This document shows positions 1-8,300 of a stretch of DNA of 64,000 bases, one piece after another. Position 1 is the stretch's first letter. Each line of letters begins with the position of its first letter. The notes below the pieces were generated by a model, which saw nothing but the letters and a program-made list of their open reading frames with translations, did not search any database and was not told where the DNA came from. The DNA comes from Mycobacteriaceae bacterium (GTDB lineage Bacteria > Actinomycetota > Actinomycetes > Mycobacteriales > Mycobacteriaceae): assembly GCA_028726465.1 (NCBI GenBank), contig JAQYQB010000026.1, forward strand, positions 124,001 to 188,000, given 5' to 3'. The position numbers were made by a program, and so were the translations under genes.

Positions 1-182
1 ACGGTGTTTTGCAGGAATTCCTTTTCCAGGCGGACGTCCGGGTGCGCGGCGCGGACCCGGTCAATGAGCTCGGCGCCGCGCGGGACGAAATCCCGCGTTT
101 CTGGATCCACCAGCGCGATCTCCCACTCCACCCCCAGGGTGGGTTCGGCGGAGCGCGCGAATTTTTCTTCCGGGATCTTCAC
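1..182 (-). CDS. Carboxylate-amine ligase, YbdK/GCS2 family (N-terminal part only)
   Basis: The gene runs off the left edge, so only about 60 residues are visible. The N-terminus [20 protein letters not shown] followed by EIALVD and RGAELID is the start of the glutamate-cysteine-ligase-like (GCS2/YbdK) fold, with the LGVEWEI strand that carries a metal-binding glutamate. Family members are weak ATP-dependent carboxylate-amine ligases of unclear physiological role. I place the start at GTG 182 because a TACGAT -10 box (forward 189-194) lies exactly 6 nt upstream, as for leaderless corynebacterial genes, and no convincing ribosome binding site is seen. The family call is good for the visible part; substrate and catalytic competence cannot be judged. 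Confidence 0.7.
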   Translation of the reverse strand, partial: MKIPEEKFARSAEPTLGVEWEIALVDPETRDFVPRGAELIDRVRAAHPDVRLEKEFLQNT

Positions 183-188
183 GCGTTT

Positions 189-194
189 ATCGTA
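189..194 (-). promoter_or_regulatory. -10 box TACGAT of the YbdK-like gene
   Basis: Read on the minus strand, TACGAT is followed by 6 nt and then the GTG start, which suggests a leaderless transcript. Confidence 0.45.
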
Positions 195-253
195 TCTATT
201 CAGCGTTAGAATCCGTTAGCTGCCGCGCCTTTTAATTCTTTATTTATCCGTGG

Positions 254-892
254 TTAGGCGTCGGTGAGCACCACGGTCAGCCCGCGGCCTTGCGTGGCCT
301 TGTCCGGCAGGCTGTCGATGTTTTCGCGCGCGATGCCGCCCAGCTCCGAGGCGATCTTGCGGGCCTCGGCCTCCGCGGCCGCGTCGCCCTTGGGGAAGAA
401 GACGGTGGTCTCCGGCAGGACCTCCTCCGGGAAGTTACCGACCTCGCCCAGCTCGTAGCCGTTGCCCTCTAGGTCGCGGGAGACGCGATCGGCCAGGCCC
501 TGGGTCATGGAGTTGTTCAGCACGCTGACCTTCTTCGGGGCCGGCTGCTCGGCCGGGGCGGGGTCGGCCTGCTCCGGCTGGCCCGCCGCCGGGGCGGCTT
601 CCTCCCGGTTGCTGTCCTCGGCGGGCGCCGGGGCCTCGGTGCTGCGCTCGGCGTCGGCGTCCTTCTCCTGGCTGGGCGCGGCCGCGGAGGTGGTCGGACC
701 CTCCGCGCCGCCGGCGGGGGCGGAAGAGGTGGCGGCGGCCGGGGTGGATTCTTCGTCCCCGCCGCCCTGGGTCAGGGCGTAGAGGGCCCACAGGCCCAGC
801 ACGACGGCGACGGCGATGAGCACCATCGCGAAACCGCGCAGGGGCAGGCTGGTCGAGGTGGCGTCGTTCTTCTCCTGATTCACATTAGTCAC
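254..892 (-). CDS. Membrane-anchored LytR_C-domain protein
   Basis: The protein has about 212 residues. A short cytoplasmic N-terminus is followed by one transmembrane helix (LRGFAMVLIAVAVVLGLWAL), a long Ala/Pro/Glu-rich linker, and a C-terminal LytR_C domain starting near KVSVLNNSMTQGLADRV. LytR_C domains occur alone or attached to LytR-CpsA-Psr ligases and are thought to act at the cell envelope; the function of stand-alone versions is not established. I prefer GTG 892 (VTNVNQEKN) because it avoids overlap with the upstream DUF3263 gene. An ATG at 922 in the same frame would overlap that gene by 20 nt. It is probably co-transcribed with DUF3263. Confidence 0.75.
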   Translation of the reverse strand: MTNVNQEKNDATSTSLPLRGFAMVLIAVAVVLGLWALYALTQGGGDEESTPAAATSSAPAGGAEGPTTSAAAPSQEKDADAERSTEAPAPAEDSNREEAAPAAGQPEQADPAPAEQPAPKKVSVLNNSMTQGLADRVSRDLEGNGYELGEVGNFPEEVLPETTVFFPKGDAAAEAEARKIASELGGIARENIDSLPDKATQGRGLTVVLTDA

Positions 893-902
893 AAAACTTA
901 CT

Positions 903-1190
903 TTAAACCCCAGGAGTTTCATTTTGTTGCGCGGCGCGCCGGATTTCTTCGCGTTGGCTGCGTACCCGCCGCAGCCGGCCCACCAGCACCGGCGCGTATT
1001 CCTGCGCCGCCGGCAGATCCAGCAGCGCGTTGAGGCGTTGGTGGTAGCGCACCGGCGTCAGGTCCAGCTGGGCGCGGATGGCCTCTTCCTTGCGCCCGAC
1101 GGCGCGCGGGGCGTGCGCCTCGAAGTCCAGAATGGCCACGTCCTGCTCGGATAGGCCAGACAGGTCGGGTAGGTCAGATTGCGCGGACAT
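903..1190 (-). CDS. DUF3263 family protein
   Basis: This is a 95-residue soluble protein. The segment SEQDVAILDFEAHAPRAVGR, then KEEAIRAQLDLTPVRYHQRLNALLD, matches the actinobacterial DUF3263 family, whose sequence resembles the helix-turn-helix region of sigma factors (inference from the 'LTPVRYHQRLNALL' pattern). The function is unknown. I chose ATG 1188-1190 because a TACAGT box lies 6 nt upstream. The in-frame ATG at 1223 would place the start inside the divergent def gene. The gene is divergent from def across a 16-bp gap and likely forms an operon with the LytR_C gene downstream. Confidence 0.7.
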   Translation of the reverse strand: MSAQSDLPDLSGLSEQDVAILDFEAHAPRAVGRKEEAIRAQLDLTPVRYHQRLNALLDLPAAQEYAPVLVGRLRRVRSQREEIRRAAQQNETPGV

Positions 1191-1193
1191 GCT

Positions 1194-1202
1194 TAAACTG
1201 TA
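1194..1202. promoter_or_regulatory. Overlapping divergent -10 boxes for def and the DUF3263 gene
   Basis: On the plus strand TAAACT (1194-1199) sits 7 nt before the def ATG. On the minus strand TACAGT (forward 1197-1202) sits 6 nt before the DUF3263 ATG. The two hexamers share three base pairs, so one polymerase should exclude the other. Confidence 0.55.
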
Positions 1203-1206
1203 GAAC

Positions 1207-1830
1207 ATGAGTATTCGCCCCATCGTGATCCACGGCGACCCCGTGCTGCATCACCCCACCGAACAAGTCACGGAAGACATCTCCAGCCCGCAGTTCCAGC
1301 AGCTGATTAGCGATATGCACGAGACCATGGACGCCGCCCACGGCGTCGGGCTGGCCGCCAACCAGATCGGCATCAACAAGCGACTGTTCGTCTACCACTG
1401 CCCGGACACCGACGGCCCGGACGGCACGGAGAAGGAAGACGGCGGGATGCGCCGCGGCTGCGTCATCAACCCGGTGCTGGAGACCTCCGAGATTCCCGTG
1501 ACAATGCCGGCGGACGACGGCTCCGACGACGAGGGCTGCCTGTCCGTGCCGGGCGAGTCCTTCCCCACCGGCCGCGCCGACTGGGCCCGGGTAACCGGCC
1601 AGGACGAAAACGGCAACGACATCACCGTCGAGGGCTACGGCTTCTTCGCCCGCTGCCTGCAGCACGAGGTCGGCCACCTGGACGGCTACGTCTACACCGA
1701 CACCCTCATCGGCCGCTACAAGCGCGCGGCCAAGAAGGCCATCAAGCGCGAGGGCTGGAACGTCGCCGGGCTGACCTGGACCCCGGGCGTGGACGAGGAT
1801 CCCTTCGGCCACACGGACGGTGAGGACTAG
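1207..1830 (+). CDS. def: Peptide deformylase
   Basis: This metalloenzyme removes the formyl group from the N-terminal methionine of nascent proteins. All three signature motifs are present: [10 protein letters not shown] at residues 46-55, EGCLSVP at 109-115 with metal ligand Cys111, and the HExxH motif HEVGH at 153-157 giving the other two metal ligands and the catalytic glutamate. At 207 residues it is slightly longer than the usual 170-190 because of an acidic insert (about residues 66-84). The start is ATG 1207, 7 nt after a TAAACT -10 box, which implies a leaderless mRNA. It is followed 3 nt later by the acetyltransferase gene, so the two are probably one operon. Confidence 0.95.
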   Translation: MSIRPIVIHGDPVLHHPTEQVTEDISSPQFQQLISDMHETMDAAHGVGLAANQIGINKRLFVYHCPDTDGPDGTEKEDGGMRRGCVINPVLETSEIPVTMPADDGSDDEGCLSVPGESFPTGRADWARVTGQDENGNDITVEGYGFFARCLQHEVGHLDGYVYTDTLIGRYKRAAKKAIKREGWNVAGLTWTPGVDEDPFGHTDGED

Positions 1831-1833
1831 GCC

Positions 1834-2580
1834 GTGGGCTTCGCGTTTCGCTCCGACGCGGTGGAGGTAGGCGACCGGGTCGTGGCCCGGCGCGACTACG
1901 CCGGCGGGGTCAAAAGCGACGTCATCGGGCACGTGCAAAGCCTGGATCCGCTGATCATCCGCCCGCAGCAAGTGGGCGGCTACCCCTCCGATAAGGAGGC
2001 GGTGGAAATCGCGCCGGAGGAGCTAAAGATCATCAAGAAGCTCTCCCCGCGCACCATCCGCAACTCGGATATCCGCCGCGTCGAAGAGGCCATCGCGAAC
2101 GCTTACCCGGACCCGCACGAGCAGTGGTCGGCGGACGGGCAGTGGCTAATGCGCGCCTCCGGCTCGGTGCCGCTGGGTCCCTCGGCCGGGTTCACGCCCC
2201 TGCCCGCCGCCGAGATCCTCGATAACGCCGGCCCGCGCCTGCTGTTGCCGGAGCGCATCGGCAAAAACGGCCTGCCACACTCCCGCCCGGTGGGCCCGGA
2301 GCTGGTCTGCTACGTCGGGGAGCTGCCCGACGAGACCAGCGCCGAAAATCCCGACACCGCGCCCGCCGCCCTGGGCACGGCCGGCGACGACACGGTGTGG
2401 GTGGTCGTGCCCACCGCCCCGGCCAGCGCGGCCGAGCTGCGCGAGAAGCTGCGCTGGGGCCGGGCCCAGGGCGCGACCCGCGCGGTGGCGGTCCTGGAGG
2501 TCCCGGACGCCGCCGCCCGCGCGATTGCGGCCGAGTGCGGCCTGGATGAGCACCATCGGCGGCGGTTCGCTACCCTGTAA
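1834..2580 (+). CDS. GNAT-like N-acetylglutamate synthase, CG3035 type
   Basis: The 248-residue protein has an N-terminal beta-rich region (VGDRVVARRDYAGGVKSDV) and a C-terminal acetyltransferase-like part that opens with the pattern AYPDPHEQWSADGQWLMRAS. This resembles the C. glutamicum protein described as a novel N-acetylglutamate synthase (CG3035), which starts arginine biosynthesis by acetylating glutamate. The location directly behind def agrees with that assignment. The acetyl-CoA binding loop is not obvious, so the activity is inferred from family and position. The start is GTG 1834, 3 nt after the def stop. Confidence 0.6.
   Translation: MGFAFRSDAVEVGDRVVARRDYAGGVKSDVIGHVQSLDPLIIRPQQVGGYPSDKEAVEIAPEELKIIKKLSPRTIRNSDIRRVEEAIANAYPDPHEQWSADGQWLMRASGSVPLGPSAGFTPLPAAEILDNAGPRLLLPERIGKNGLPHSRPVGPELVCYVGELPDETSAENPDTAPAALGTAGDDTVWVVVPTAPASAAELREKLRWGRAQGATRAVAVLEVPDAAARAIAAECGLDEHHRRRFATL
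2571..2576 (+). promoter_or_regulatory. -10 box TACCCT of xthA
   Basis: TACCCT lies at the very end of the upstream coding region and is followed by 7 nt and the xthA ATG. It could give xthA its own leaderless transcript. Confidence 0.45.
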
Positions 2581-2583
2581 ATC

Positions 2584-3393
2584 ATGCGCATAGCCACCTG
2601 GAACATCAACTCCGTCCGCACGCGGGCCGAGCGCGCGCTGGCCCTGCTGGACGCTCACGACATCGACGTGTTGTGCCTGCAAGAGACCAAGGTGGCTGAT
2701 GACAAATTCCCGACCCAGGTTTTCGAAGACGCCGGCTACCACGTGGCCCGGCACGGCCTGAACCAGTGGAACGGCGTGGCCATTATCAGCAAACAGGCCC
2801 CGGAGGAGACCTACGAGGGCTTCCCCGGCCAGCCCGGCTTCGCCAAAGACCCGGACAAGGAGCAGGCCCTGGAGGCCCGCGCGCTGGGCGTGGTCATCCG
2901 CGGCGTGGAGATCTGGAGCCTGTATTTCCCCAACGGCCGCGAGATCACCGATCGCCACTACGACTACAAGCTGCAGTTCTACTACGCGCTGGCGCGCTAC
3001 GTGGAGCAGCGCTCCCACCGCAAGCTGCTGCTGACCGGGGACTTCAACGTCGCCCCGCGCGACGAGGACGTCTGGGACCTGTCCGTTTTCCGCGGCAAGA
3101 CCCACGTGACCGAACCGGAGCGCGCCGCCTTCCAGATGCTGCTGGAGGCGGGCACGCAGGAGGTCACCCGCCAGTTCACCCGCGAGGAGCGCTGGACCTA
3201 CTTCGACTACAAGGGCATGCGCTTCCAAAAGGGCGAGGGCATGCGCATCGACTTCCAGCTGGCCTCGCAGCCGCTGGCCGAGCGGGTGCGCTCCGCCGCG
3301 GTCGACATGGCCGAGCGCGCGGAAAAGGGCACCTCCGACCACGTGTTGCTGATGGCCGACTACGACCTTCCGGACTTCGACGCGGTGCGCTAA
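2584..3393 (+). CDS. xthA: Exodeoxyribonuclease III (AP endonuclease)
   Basis: The enzyme cleaves DNA at abasic sites and removes 3' blocking groups in base excision repair. The 269-residue sequence shows the exonuclease-endonuclease-phosphatase fold: MRIATWNINSVRTR at the start, LQETK with the metal-binding Glu34, GDFNVAP in the middle, and TSDHVLL with the catalytic Asp-His near the C-terminus. The length is typical. The ATG lies 3 nt after the upstream stop and 7 nt after a TACCCT box inside the upstream gene, so an internal leaderless promoter is possible. The stop overlaps the ATG of cls (TAATG). Confidence 0.93.
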   Translation: MRIATWNINSVRTRAERALALLDAHDIDVLCLQETKVADDKFPTQVFEDAGYHVARHGLNQWNGVAIISKQAPEETYEGFPGQPGFAKDPDKEQALEARALGVVIRGVEIWSLYFPNGREITDRHYDYKLQFYYALARYVEQRSHRKLLLTGDFNVAPRDEDVWDLSVFRGKTHVTEPERAAFQMLLEAGTQEVTRQFTREERWTYFDYKGMRFQKGEGMRIDFQLASQPLAERVRSAAVDMAERAEKGTSDHVLLMADYDLPDFDAVR

Positions 3394-4865
3394 TGAGCCT
3401 CAGTATCGATCTGACCTTCTGGCAGGCCTTCTTCATGGTGCTGGACTACGCCATCAAGGCCGTCGCCATTGGCATCGTCCCGGAGGGCCGCCGCCCGTCC
3501 AGCTCCAATGCCTGGCTGCTGGCCATCCTGTTGCTGCCCTTCGTGGGCCTGCCGCTGTTCCTGCTGATGGGCTCGCCGTATATCAACCGGCGCCGCCACC
3601 GCATCCAGCAGGAGGCGAACGAGATGATCGACGACATCACCGCCGCCACCCCGGATCACCCGGAGGACCGCCTGCCCTCGGAGGTCGAGTCCCTCATCCA
3701 CCTCAACCGGGAGCTGACCGGTTTCCCCTGCGTGGTCGGCCACAACCAGGGCCTGCACGCGGACTACGACGAGTGCATCCGGGCGATTGCCCGCGCTATC
3801 GATGCCGCCGAGGAATACGTCTACGTCGAAATCTACATCCAGTCCTGGGACGAGGCCACCGACGTCTTCTACCAGTCCCTGGCCCGCGCCCGGAAGCGCG
3901 GGGTGGAGGTCAAGCTACTGCTCGACCAGATCGGCAGCATCAAGTACCCCGGTTACTTCAGCTTCGGTAAGAAGCTCAGCGCCATCGACGTCGACTGGCG
4001 CCTCATGCTGCCCATCCAGCTGCACAAATTCCGCTTCCGCCGCCCCGATCTGCGCAACCACCGCAAGATCGTGGTCATCGACGGCCACACCGGCTTCCTC
4101 GGCTCGCTGAACATGATCAAGCGCCAGTACAAGACCGACGACCGCGCCTGGATTGACTACATGGTCGAGCTCACCGGCCCGGTGGTCACCTCCCTGGCCG
4201 CCGTCTTCGCCGTGGACTGGTACCTGGAATCCAACGAGACCCTGGGGCTCAAAGAACTGCCCTACGACGACGCCTGGGACGCCGACGCCAACTTCTTGCA
4301 GCTCATCCCCTCCGGCCCGGGCTATACCACGGAGCCGAACCTGCGCATGTTCAACTCCGTGGTGCACCACGCCAAGGAACGCCTGGTGATGGTCTCGCCC
4401 TATTTCGTCCCGGACGAGTCCCTCATGGAGGCCGTCACCACCGCCTGCTACCGCGGCGTGCGGGTGGAGCTCTACGTCTCCGCCAAGGCCGACCAGTTCA
4501 TGGTCAACCACGCCCAGTCCTCCTACTACCAGACCCTGCTCGAAGCCGGCGTCCACATCTACCAGTTCCCCGAGCCCTACGTTTTGCACTCCAAGTTCAC
4601 CCTCGCGGACCCGGACGAGCCGGCCAATACCTCCACCTACCCGCTGGCCATGTTCGGCTCCTCCAACATGGACATGCGGTCTTTCGGCCTGAACTACGAG
4701 TCCACCATGCTGGTAGCCCGCGGCGACCTCATCGACCAGCTCAACCAGCTAGCCGCCAACTACCGCGGCGTCTCCCACGAGCTGACCCTCGAGGAATGGA
4801 ACACCCGCGGCTTCTTCCGCCGCTACGTGGACAACGTCATGCGGCTGACCTCGGCGCTGCAGTAG
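3393..4865 (+). CDS. cls: Cardiolipin synthase (phospholipase D family)
   Basis: The 490-residue protein joins two phosphatidylglycerol molecules, or uses CDP-diacylglycerol, to make cardiolipin at the inner membrane. Two hydrophobic segments lie in the first 70 residues, the second being LLAILLLPFVGLPLFLLMG. Two complete HKD motifs follow: NHRKIVVIDG (His near residue 222) and LHSKFTLAD (His near residue 399), the latter followed by GSSNMDMRSF. I start at ATG 3393, which overlaps the xthA stop by one base. The open frame extends further upstream, but that part is out of frame with xthA and is not protein-like. Confidence 0.92.
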   Translation: MSLSIDLTFWQAFFMVLDYAIKAVAIGIVPEGRRPSSSNAWLLAILLLPFVGLPLFLLMGSPYINRRRHRIQQEANEMIDDITAATPDHPEDRLPSEVESLIHLNRELTGFPCVVGHNQGLHADYDECIRAIARAIDAAEEYVYVEIYIQSWDEATDVFYQSLARARKRGVEVKLLLDQIGSIKYPGYFSFGKKLSAIDVDWRLMLPIQLHKFRFRRPDLRNHRKIVVIDGHTGFLGSLNMIKRQYKTDDRAWIDYMVELTGPVVTSLAAVFAVDWYLESNETLGLKELPYDDAWDADANFLQLIPSGPGYTTEPNLRMFNSVVHHAKERLVMVSPYFVPDESLMEAVTTACYRGVRVELYVSAKADQFMVNHAQSSYYQTLLEAGVHIYQFPEPYVLHSKFTLADPDEPANTSTYPLAMFGSSNMDMRSFGLNYESTMLVARGDLIDQLNQLAANYRGVSHELTLEEWNTRGFFRRYVDNVMRLTSALQ

Positions 4866-4943
4866 CCGCCCGTGCGTGACACATCAACATTGCTAGAGTG
4901 GGGAGCAGAAAGTTCAATCACCGATCGCTTTTTAAGGAGCATC

Positions 4944-5381
4944 ATGTCCAAGTCTTCCAAGCCGACCCTCGGCCACCGTCTCGCCTCCGTCGCCCTGCGC
5001 GCTCTCCCGGGCGCTTTCATCCTCAACTCCGGCATTGGCAAGCTGGGCCTGCGCGGGGAAAACGCCGCCGGCCTGCGTGACTTCGCCGCCACCGGCGTCC
5101 CGGCTCTGGGCGATATGGATCCGGATACCTTCGGCAAGTTCATCTCCTACTCGGAGATTGGCGTCGGCGGCGCCCTGCTGGCCCCGTTCATCCCGAACCG
5201 CCTGGCGGGCCTGGCCCTGACCGGCTTCTCCTCCGGCCTGCTGACCCTGTACTTCAACAACGACAACATGACCCAGGACGACGGCATCAGCCCGTCCGAG
5301 GACGGCACCGCCATCGCCAAGGACAGCTGGATCCTGTCCATCGGCCTGGCCCTTATCGCCCTGGGCAAGGGCAAGAAGTAA
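4944..5381 (+). CDS. Small DoxX-like membrane protein
   Basis: The 145-residue protein has about four hydrophobic segments (ALRALPGAFILNSGIGKLGL, YSEIGVGGALLAPFIP, LAGLALTGFSSGLLTLYF, SWILSIGLALIALG). The motif GAFILNSGIGKL resembles the first helix of DoxX-type proteins. The function is unknown. The start at ATG 4944 is fixed by an AAGGAG ribosome binding site 4 nt upstream. The coding region ends 2 nt from the end of the convergent exporter gene, with no terminator between them. The DoxX resemblance is weak and not an assignment of function. Confidence 0.7.
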   Translation: MSKSSKPTLGHRLASVALRALPGAFILNSGIGKLGLRGENAAGLRDFAATGVPALGDMDPDTFGKFISYSEIGVGGALLAPFIPNRLAGLALTGFSSGLLTLYFNNDNMTQDDGISPSEDGTAIAKDSWILSIGLALIALGKGKK

Positions 5382-5383
5382 AA

Positions 5384-6553
5384 CTACTCACCCACATGCC
5401 AACGCGTGGCGGCAAAGGCGGCGGCCACCGCCACGCCCGCGCAGACGCACATGCCCAGTGACATCGTCAGCAGACGATCACTGCCCAGCCCCATCAGCGG
5501 GCTGACCAACCCGCCCAGCAGCGACTGGACCCCGCCCATCACGGCCGAGACCGAACCGGCCTTATCCCGGCGCAGGCCCGTGGCCAGGGCCGCGGAATTG
5601 CCCATGATGAACCCGGTGGGCGCGACGCAGAAAAACAACGCGACCAGCACCACCCCGCCGCCGGCCCCGAAGGCGATGGTGGCCAGGAGCACCGCGTTCG
5701 CGCACACGCTTAAAATCACCCCGGCGCGCAGCATCACCTTCGGTCCGTGGCTATCCACCAGCCGCATATTCACCAGGTTCGCGGCCAGCAGGCCCAGCGA
5801 ATTCACCGCGAAAACCAACGAGTAGCCGGCCGGGCTAAAGCCCAGCACGTCCTGGATGACAAAGGGCGAGGCGGAGATATAGCAGAACATCGCGCTAAAG
5901 CCGAAGGACATCGAGCCCAGGTATCCCAGGATCGCCGGGTGGGACAGCACCGTGGCGTAATTGCCCAGCACCTGGCCCAGCAGGCGGCCCTGCCGGTTCC
6001 GGCCGCCGGTTTCCGGCACGACCAGCCACGCCAGGAGCAGCTGCACCACGTGCAGGCCCACCAGCACCCAGTAGATGCCGCGCCAGCCGATGGGCTCGGC
6101 CAGCAGGCCGCCGATGATGGGGGCGAGCGCCGGCGCGATGGCCTGGATGGCCATGAGCAAAGAAAAAGCCCGGGCCGCGGCCTTGCCGACCAAAAGGTCC
6201 GGCACCACCGCGCGGGAGAGCACCACGCAGGCCCCGCCGCCCAGGCCGTGCAGGAAGCGGGCCGCGATCAGCACCCCTATGTTGGGGGCCAGCGCCGCTA
6301 GCACCGATGCGGCCACCGCCCCCACCGCGCCGAGCAGGAGCAGGGTCTTGCGCCCGAGGGCATCGGAAAGCGGGCCGATAAACAGCTGGCCCGCCGCCAG
6401 GCCGACGAAGAACGCGGTCAGCGTGAGCTGGACCCACGCATCCGCCACCCCGAACTCCGCCGCGATGGCGGGCATGACCGGCAGGTACACGTCCGTGGCG
6501 AAGGCGGCCGTGGCCGACAGCAGCGCCAGGGACAGAAGAAGTGAATAGGGCAC
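5384..6553 (-). CDS. MFS drug efflux transporter, Bcr/CflA type
   Basis: The 389-residue protein has about twelve transmembrane helices. Markers of the Bcr/CflA group are the first helix with ATDVYLPVMPAIAAEF, the A-motif-like loop GPLSDALGRKTLLLLG, and the segment RFLHGLGGGACVVLSRAVVPDL (shown here in two parts around a helix). Members export bicyclomycin, chloramphenicol, sulphonamides or cysteine; the substrate cannot be read from sequence. The start is GTG 6553, with a TAGTCT -10 box (forward 6562-6567) 8 nt upstream. It converges with the DoxX-like gene. Confidence 0.85.
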   Translation of the reverse strand: MPYSLLLSLALLSATAAFATDVYLPVMPAIAAEFGVADAWVQLTLTAFFVGLAAGQLFIGPLSDALGRKTLLLLGAVGAVAASVLAALAPNIGVLIAARFLHGLGGGACVVLSRAVVPDLLVGKAAARAFSLLMAIQAIAPALAPIIGGLLAEPIGWRGIYWVLVGLHVVQLLLAWLVVPETGGRNRQGRLLGQVLGNYATVLSHPAILGYLGSMSFGFSAMFCYISASPFVIQDVLGFSPAGYSLVFAVNSLGLLAANLVNMRLVDSHGPKVMLRAGVILSVCANAVLLATIAFGAGGGVVLVALFFCVAPTGFIMGNSAALATGLRRDKAGSVSAVMGGVQSLLGGLVSPLMGLGSDRLLTMSLGMCVCAGVAVAAAFAATRWHVGE

Positions 6554-6580
6554 GGTTTCCTAGACTAAACCGTGCGGGCT

Positions 6581-7342
6581 TTAGGCGTCGCGCTTTTGCA
6601 GCAGCAAAACGCCCAGCAGCCACAGGCCACCGGCCCACAGCAGGAAGATAACCAGGTTCATCCAGTTGGCGTCCCACATCGCCTTTTCCGGCACGGTCTC
6701 AAAGATCCAGTTCTGCAAGGCCGTAAACGGCATGAACGGGGCGATGTGCTCACCAATCTTCGGCAGTCGCCCGATGAGCTGGTCGATGCCCAGGTTCAGG
6801 ATCAAGCAGATGGCCACGGTGCCGGCGGTCTGCCGCAGCAACAGGCCCATGCCCTGGGAAAACAGCACCATCGCCGCCATCACCAGCGGGTAGACCCAAA
6901 GGAAGCGCCGGGCGCTCTCACTGTTCCACGGGTCATAATCCGGGGCGACCTCGCCGGCAATGGCCTGGGTGAGCAGGTAGACGCCCACCAGCGCGATGAA
7001 TACCAAAAGAGCGGAAATTACCGCGTACATGACCAGCTTGACCACCGCCACCATCGGGCGGTTCGGGTTGGCCATGTAGACGTTCGTCTGGATGTTGTAG
7101 CGGTATTCGGTGGTGATGATCATGATGGACTGGATCATCAGCACCGGCAGGCCCAGCATCCAGACGGCGGTGGCCGAGGACTCCGGAGTCAGGAACATGG
7201 CGGTCTCCGGCGTCTGCCGGGCAACAGATGCGTTCAGGGCGCTCCAGCCCCAGGTCAGCAGGAAGAACACGGCGCTGGTGAGCCAGAACGACCGCGTGGT
7301 AATCAGCTTGGTCCACTCTGCGCGCAAAGTATTAACGAGCAT
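6581..7342 (-). CDS. ABC-2 type transporter permease
   Basis: This is a 253-residue membrane protein with about six hydrophobic helices. It starts MLVNTLRAEWTKLITTRSFW, typical of ABC-2 permeases fused to nothing and paired with a separate ATPase. The start ATG 7342 overlaps the end of the ATPase gene by 11 nt and has a GAGGGG ribosome binding site just upstream, so translation of the two is coupled. Together they form an exporter of unknown substrate; small ATPase-permease pairs of this kind often confer peptide or antibiotic resistance. Confidence 0.85.
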   Translation of the reverse strand: MLVNTLRAEWTKLITTRSFWLTSAVFFLLTWGWSALNASVARQTPETAMFLTPESSATAVWMLGLPVLMIQSIMIITTEYRYNIQTNVYMANPNRPMVAVVKLVMYAVISALLVFIALVGVYLLTQAIAGEVAPDYDPWNSESARRFLWVYPLVMAAMVLFSQGMGLLLRQTAGTVAICLILNLGIDQLIGRLPKIGEHIAPFMPFTALQNWIFETVPEKAMWDANWMNLVIFLLWAGGLWLLGVLLLQKRDA

Positions 7343-8270
7343 CGTCAGCCCCCTCAATCTGGCCGTGGTATTGGACCGCGTGGCCGGTCATTTCCATGAA
7401 AGCGTCCTCCAGCGAGGCGCGGTGCAGCGTGAGCTCGTTCAGCGGCACGCCCACCGAGTACGCCAGCTGCCCGATAAGGTCCGTGGCCTGCTCTGGGATA
7501 ACCAGCGTGGGCCGGCCCTCCTGGTCCTGGCTGTACTGGTAGGTGATGTTCTCCTCCTCCAGCGCGTTGGTGAACGCGTCCAGGTACTCGGAGCGGACGA
7601 TGACCTGCGAGGCGGCGTGCTCCTTGATGAAGTCGTAGGTGGACTGGTTAGCCACCAGCTGGCCGCGGCCGATGACCACCAGGCGGTCGGCGGTCATGGA
7701 CATCTCCGACAACAGGTGCGAGGAGACCAGGATGGTGCGGCCTTCCCGGGCCAGGGCCTGGAGCAGGTCGCGCACCCAGCGGATGCCCTCCGGGTCCAGG
7801 CCGTTGACCGGCTCGTCCAGGATCAGCACGCCCGGGTTGCCCAGCAGGGCGCTGGCCAGGCCCAGGCGCTGCCCCATGCCCAGCGAGAAGCCGCCGGCCT
7901 TCTTGCCAGCCACGTCGGACAGGCCCACCAGGCCCAGCACCTCGTCCACACGACGGGTGGGGATGCCGTTGGACTGCGCCATCCACTTCAGGTGGTTGGC
8001 CGCCGAGCGGTTCGGGTGCACGGCCTTCGCGTCCAGCAGCGCGCCAACCTCCCGCAGCGGGTTCTTCATCTCCCGGTAGCTTTTGCCGCCGATGCGAGCC
8101 GTGCCCGCCGTCGGCTTATCCAAGCCCAGGATCATGCGCATGGTGGTGGATTTGCCCGCACCGTTGGGTCCCAAGAAGCCGGTCACCATTCCGGGGTTGA
8201 CCGTAAAACTTAAGTTATCGACGGCGCGGACCGACTTATACTGCTTAGTCAGCCCGTTCACTTCAATCAT
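7332..8270 (-). CDS. ABC transporter ATP-binding protein
   Basis: The protein has 312 residues. The N-terminal ATPase contains Walker A GPNGAGKST, the signature FSLGMGQR, and Walker B VLILDEPVNGLDPEG followed by the H-loop SSHLLSEM. The C-terminal 80 residues are an accessory domain like that of the CcmA/DrrA group. The start is ATG 8270; a GTG two codons upstream is also possible. It energises the permease encoded next in the same operon. Confidence 0.9.
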   Translation of the reverse strand: MIEVNGLTKQYKSVRAVDNLSFTVNPGMVTGFLGPNGAGKSTTMRMILGLDKPTAGTARIGGKSYREMKNPLREVGALLDAKAVHPNRSAANHLKWMAQSNGIPTRRVDEVLGLVGLSDVAGKKAGGFSLGMGQRLGLASALLGNPGVLILDEPVNGLDPEGIRWVRDLLQALAREGRTILVSSHLLSEMSMTADRLVVIGRGQLVANQSTYDFIKEHAASQVIVRSEYLDAFTNALEEENITYQYSQDQEGRPTLVIPEQATDLIGQLAYSVGVPLNELTLHRASLEDAFMEMTGHAVQYHGQIEGADDAR

Positions 8271-8300
8271 GCCCACTAGCGTGCCACAATTCGGGCGGTT

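Noticed and set aside
2766..3392. Upstream extension of the cardiolipin synthase frame
   Set aside because: It lies out of frame inside xthA and reads as Arg/Gly/Pro-rich sequence. The conserved protein begins at 3393.
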